Positions 29,350-31,575 of a stretch of 31,575 nt of DNA are shown here, piece after piece (the first letter of the stretch is position 1; each line of letters starts with the position of its first letter). The DNA lies in assembly GCA_002454505.1 (NCBI GenBank), contig DKJA01000007.1:1-31575 (forward strand), read 5' to 3'. A program made the position numbers and the translations under genes. The notes under the pieces were generated by a model. It had not been told where the DNA came from. It was given only the letters and a program-made list of their open reading frames with translations, and searched no databases. The stretch comes from Oxalobacteraceae bacterium UBA6704 (GTDB lineage Bacteria > Pseudomonadota > Gammaproteobacteria > Burkholderiales > Burkholderiaceae_D).

Positions 29350-31140
29350 TCACTTCTTCGCCGGCGGGAACCACGACGCCCACGTTTCCTTGATGCTGGC
29401 ACGGACGGTCGCCAGCGCATCCGGGTCGCCCTTCAGCATGGCCTTGAAGTAGGCGCCGGCCTGCTGCAGCGGCACGTCCGGCGGCAGCGGCGGCACGTCC
29501 GGATCGGTCACCATCTCCAGCACGCACGGCACATCGGAGGCCAGCGCCGCTTCCCAGCCGCCGGCCACCGCGTCCGGGCTGTCGATGCGGATGCCTTTCA
29601 GGCCGATCATCTGCGCGAACTGCGCATACGGGAAGTCCGGCAGATCCTGCGACGGCGCGTACTTCGGATTCCCGCCCATCACCCGTTCTTCCCACGTGAC
29701 GAGATTGAGATCCTGGTTGTTCAGCACCATGATCACCAGCTTGCCGTTGCCCCACTGGCGCCAGTACTTGGCGATGGTGATCAGTTCGTTGATGCCGTTC
29801 ATCTGCATCGCGCCGTCACCGGCCAGCGCGATCACGTGCCGGTCGGGGTGCGCGAACTTCGCCGCGATTGCATACGGCACCGCGCAACCCATCGTCGCCA
29901 GCCCGCCGGACACGCTCGACATCATCCCGCGGCGCAGTTTCACGTCGCGCGCATACCAGTTGGTTGACGAGCCGGAATCGCCGGCGATGATGCAGTTGTC
30001 GGGCAGCCGCGGCGACAGTTCCCAGAACACGCGCTGTGGATTGATGGGGTTTGCTTCGTTCATCGCGCGGCCTTCCAGCACGCGCCACCAGCGCTCATTG
30101 TTCTCCCGGATTTCGTCCTGCCAGCCGCGGTCGGCCTTGCGCTGCAACAGCGGGATCAGCGCGCGCAGCGTTTCGCGGGCGTCGCCGATCAGGTTGAACT
30201 CCATCGGGTAGCGCAGGCTGGCGCGGCGCGCGTCGATATCGATCTGCACGCCGCGCGCCTGGCCTTCCTTCGGCAGGAATTCGCCGTACGGGAAGCTGGA
30301 ACCCACCATCAGCAGCGTGTCGCAGTCGTTCATCATGTCGTGACTGGGCTTCGTGCCCAGCAGGCCGATCGCGCCGGTGACGAAGGGCAGGTCGTCCGGC
30401 ACGGCCGCCTTGCCCAGCAGCGCCTTGGCGATGCCGGCACCCAGCAGGTCGGCGATCTCGATCAGTTCATCGGTCGCGTGCAGCGCGCCGGCGCCGGCCA
30501 GGATGGCCACCTTCTTGCCTTCGTTCAGAATGCGCGCGGCCTGCTGCAGCGCGTCCAGCGGCGGCACGTGGCTGCGCGTCAGCGCGCCGATGCCCGAGTG
30601 GACGGTGCCGTGTTCGCGCGGCGGTTCCGGCACCGCGTCGAGATCCTGCACGTCGTTCGGGAAGATGATGCAGGTGACCGTGCGCTCTTCCTTCGCGATG
30701 CGGAAGGCGCGGTCGATCAGGTGCCGCACCTGCGCCGCATCGGTGGCCATGTGCACGTATTCGTGGGCCACGTCCTTGAACAGCGCCGCCAGGTCCACTT
30801 CCTGCTGGTAGTCGCCGCCCAGCGCCGAGCGCTTCTGCTGGCCGACGATGGCCACCACCGGCTGGTGATCCAGCTTGGCGTCGTACAGCCCGTTGAGCAG
30901 GTGCACCGCGCCGGGGCCGGACGTGGCCAGGCACACGCCCACCTCGCCGGTGAACTTGGCATGCGCGGTGGCCATGAAGGCGGCCATCTCTTCGTGCCGC
31001 GCCTGGATCAAATCGATGTTCTGCTGCCGGCCGAAGGCACCCATGATGCCGTTGATGCCGTCGCCCGGATACCCGAAGACGCGCTGCACGCCCCATGCGT
31101 GCAAACGCTGCAACAGGAAGTCGCCTACGCTGTCTGCCAT
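29350..31140 (-). CDS. Thiamine-diphosphate-dependent enzyme, pyruvate oxidase / acetolactate synthase family
   Basis: This enzyme of 596 residues has the three-domain layout of the family. The N-terminal pyrimidine-binding domain begins GDFLLQRLHAWGVQRVFGYPGDGINGI, with catalytic E50 in ARHEEMAAF. The central FAD/nucleotide-type domain (about 190-330) contains KKVAILAGAGA. The C-terminal diphosphate-binding domain has GDGAMQMNGINEL followed by NNQDLNLV, the GDG-to-N thiamine motif. E50 and RHEE match E. coli PoxB. PoxB oxidises pyruvate to acetate and passes electrons to ubiquinone, and its last residues bind membrane. Here the tail ATVRASIKETWASWFPPAKK is amphipathic and ends differently, so the reaction is not settled. 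The ATG at 31140 follows AGGGCGAG. An open extension to 31293 lacks homology. No thiamine riboswitch was seen upstream. Confidence 0.9.
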   Translation of the reverse strand: MADSVGDFLLQRLHAWGVQRVFGYPGDGINGIMGAFGRQQNIDLIQARHEEMAAFMATAHAKFTGEVGVCLATSGPGAVHLLNGLYDAKLDHQPVVAIVGQQKRSALGGDYQQEVDLAALFKDVAHEYVHMATDAAQVRHLIDRAFRIAKEERTVTCIIFPNDVQDLDAVPEPPREHGTVHSGIGALTRSHVPPLDALQQAARILNEGKKVAILAGAGALHATDELIEIADLLGAGIAKALLGKAAVPDDLPFVTGAIGLLGTKPSHDMMNDCDTLLMVGSSFPYGEFLPKEGQARGVQIDIDARRASLRYPMEFNLIGDARETLRALIPLLQRKADRGWQDEIRENNERWWRVLEGRAMNEANPINPQRVFWELSPRLPDNCIIAGDSGSSTNWYARDVKLRRGMMSSVSGGLATMGCAVPYAIAAKFAHPDRHVIALAGDGAMQMNGINELITIAKYWRQWGNGKLVIMVLNNQDLNLVTWEERVMGGNPKYAPSQDLPDFPYAQFAQMIGLKGIRIDSPDAVAGGWEAALASDVPCVLEMVTDPDVPPLPPDVPLQQAGAYFKAMLKGDPDALATVRASIKETWASWFPPAKK

Positions 31141-31250
31141 TGTGTTCTCGCCCTGTGATCGAAGGGGCATGATAAGTCCGGCAACCGTGTGCCCGGCGCA
31201 CCCGATCCGCGTGGAAACGTTGTGCATGCGGCACACACCGCTCAAAAAAA

Positions 31251-31280
31251 TGGCAACCCCGGCAGGAACAGGTCTATATT
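31251..31280 (+). promoter_or_regulatory. Possible promoter of the glycine-zipper gene
   Basis: TATATT (31275-31280) is a good -10. TGGCAA (31251-31256), 18 bases upstream, is a weak -35. The 172-base divergent gap 31141-31312 also holds the promoter of the thiamine-diphosphate enzyme, which I could not place. Confidence 0.35.
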
Positions 31281-31312
31281 GATTCCACAACAACTCAAAA
31301 CAGGAGACTCAA

Positions 31313-31483
31313 ATGGATCTGGAACCGGACGACCGTACGGGCCGCTATGTCGGCTTCGGCATCAGCCTGGGCGCAGCGATCGGCTGTGCGATCGGCGTGG
31401 CAATGGGGAATTTCGCGATGGGGATCGGGCTCGGCGTGGGTGTCGGCAGTGCCATCGGCGCGGGGCTGGCGCAGCGGCGGTAG
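31313..31483 (+). CDS. Small glycine-zipper membrane protein, 56 residues
   Basis: The frame ATG 31313 to TAG 31481-31483 encodes MDLEPDDRTGRYVGFGISLG and then a hydrophobic run ending GAGLAQRR. AGGAGA lies 5 bases before the ATG. After a charged N-terminus, residues about 12-53 form one long hydrophobic stretch with glycine or alanine at nearly every fourth place (GFGISLGAAIGCAIGVAMG, then GIGLGVGVGSAIGAG). This is a double glycine zipper able to form a helical hairpin in the membrane. Similar short proteins are common in proteobacteria and unassigned. It is divergent from the thiamine-diphosphate enzyme gene and followed directly by repeats. Confidence 0.8.
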   Translation: MDLEPDDRTGRYVGFGISLGAAIGCAIGVAMGNFAMGIGLGVGVGSAIGAGLAQRR

Positions 31484-31488
31484 GGGGT

Positions 31489-31570
31489 GGGGACTGTCCC
31501 CGCAGGGGCCTGTCCCCGGGGTTGCTCTACGCTTCCCATATGTTCCGACAAACCTCAACCCCGGGGACAG
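31489..31570. repeat. Repeat family A, inverted pair with degenerate second unit
   Basis: A perfect forward unit (31489-31524) starts 5 bases after the glycine-zipper stop codon. After a 31-base spacer, an inverted unit begins (31556-31570, CAACCCCGGGGACAG). It diverges at the last five bases of the window, so its full extent is not visible. Confidence 0.8.
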
Positions 31571-31575
31571 CCGTA

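Noticed and set aside
31141..31312. Thiamine riboswitch before the thiamine-diphosphate enzyme gene
   Set aside because: No CTGAGA and ACCTGA-type conserved elements were found in the leader.

Overview
The window is high-GC, densely coded DNA from one bacterial chromosome. The gene set suggests a betaproteobacterium of the Oxalobacteraceae (Massilia/Duganella-like). The clues are a glucokinase fused to an RpiR/HexR-type regulator (a Burkholderiales arrangement), a Xanthomonas/Caulobacter-style TonB-dependent receptor with an MFS sugar carrier, a DctB/DctD-type pair, and two families of palindromic intergenic repeats. The taxonomic placement is inference. No rRNA, tRNA, CRISPR array, phage gene or transposase was seen.

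Region 1 (1-14388) is an alpha-glucan (starch/maltodextrin/pullulan) utilisation locus. It holds a truncated TonB-dependent receptor, an exported GH31 alpha-glucosidase, an MFS sugar transporter, phosphoglucomutase, an exported MalS-like alpha-amylase and, convergent to these, an exported pullulanase. A bacterial ACE-like M2 peptidase sits inside the locus. The pathway is completed at 22504-26076 by a cytoplasmic GH13 alpha-glucosidase and the glucokinase-RpiR fusion. Proposed flow: oligosaccharides cross the outer membrane through the receptor, are debranched and trimmed in the periplasm, enter by the MFS carrier, are hydrolysed to glucose, and become glucose-6-P and glucose-1-P. HexR-like boxes overlap the -10 elements of both the MFS and the GH13 promoters, which suggests that the fusion protein controls both transcription units.

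Region 2 (14478-22239, all minus strand) holds a DctD-like sigma-54 response regulator and a DctB-like sensor kinase (overlapping by 4 bases), a nitrate/sulfonate/taurine-type ABC importer (ATPase, permease, binding protein) and a POT peptide transporter. The importer has a good -24/-12 sigma-54 promoter. Two CGG-N4-CCG palindromes lie about 111 and 141 bases upstream of the predicted transcription start. This ties the importer to the neighbouring two-component system.

Region 3 (26276-31483) is mixed. It contains a PadR-family regulator with 12 histidines in its first 23 residues and a perfect 13-bp inverted-repeat operator, an MFS exporter downstream, two unrecognised small proteins, a thiamine-diphosphate enzyme of the pyruvate oxidase/acetolactate synthase family, and a 56-residue glycine-zipper protein.

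Two palindromic repeat families occupy most of the longer gaps. Family A (about 36 bp, rich in GGGGAC/GTCCCC) occurs at four places. Family B (core GGTGTC-W-GACACC) occurs at three. Both usually occur as head-to-head inverted pairs, resembling REP/BIME elements.
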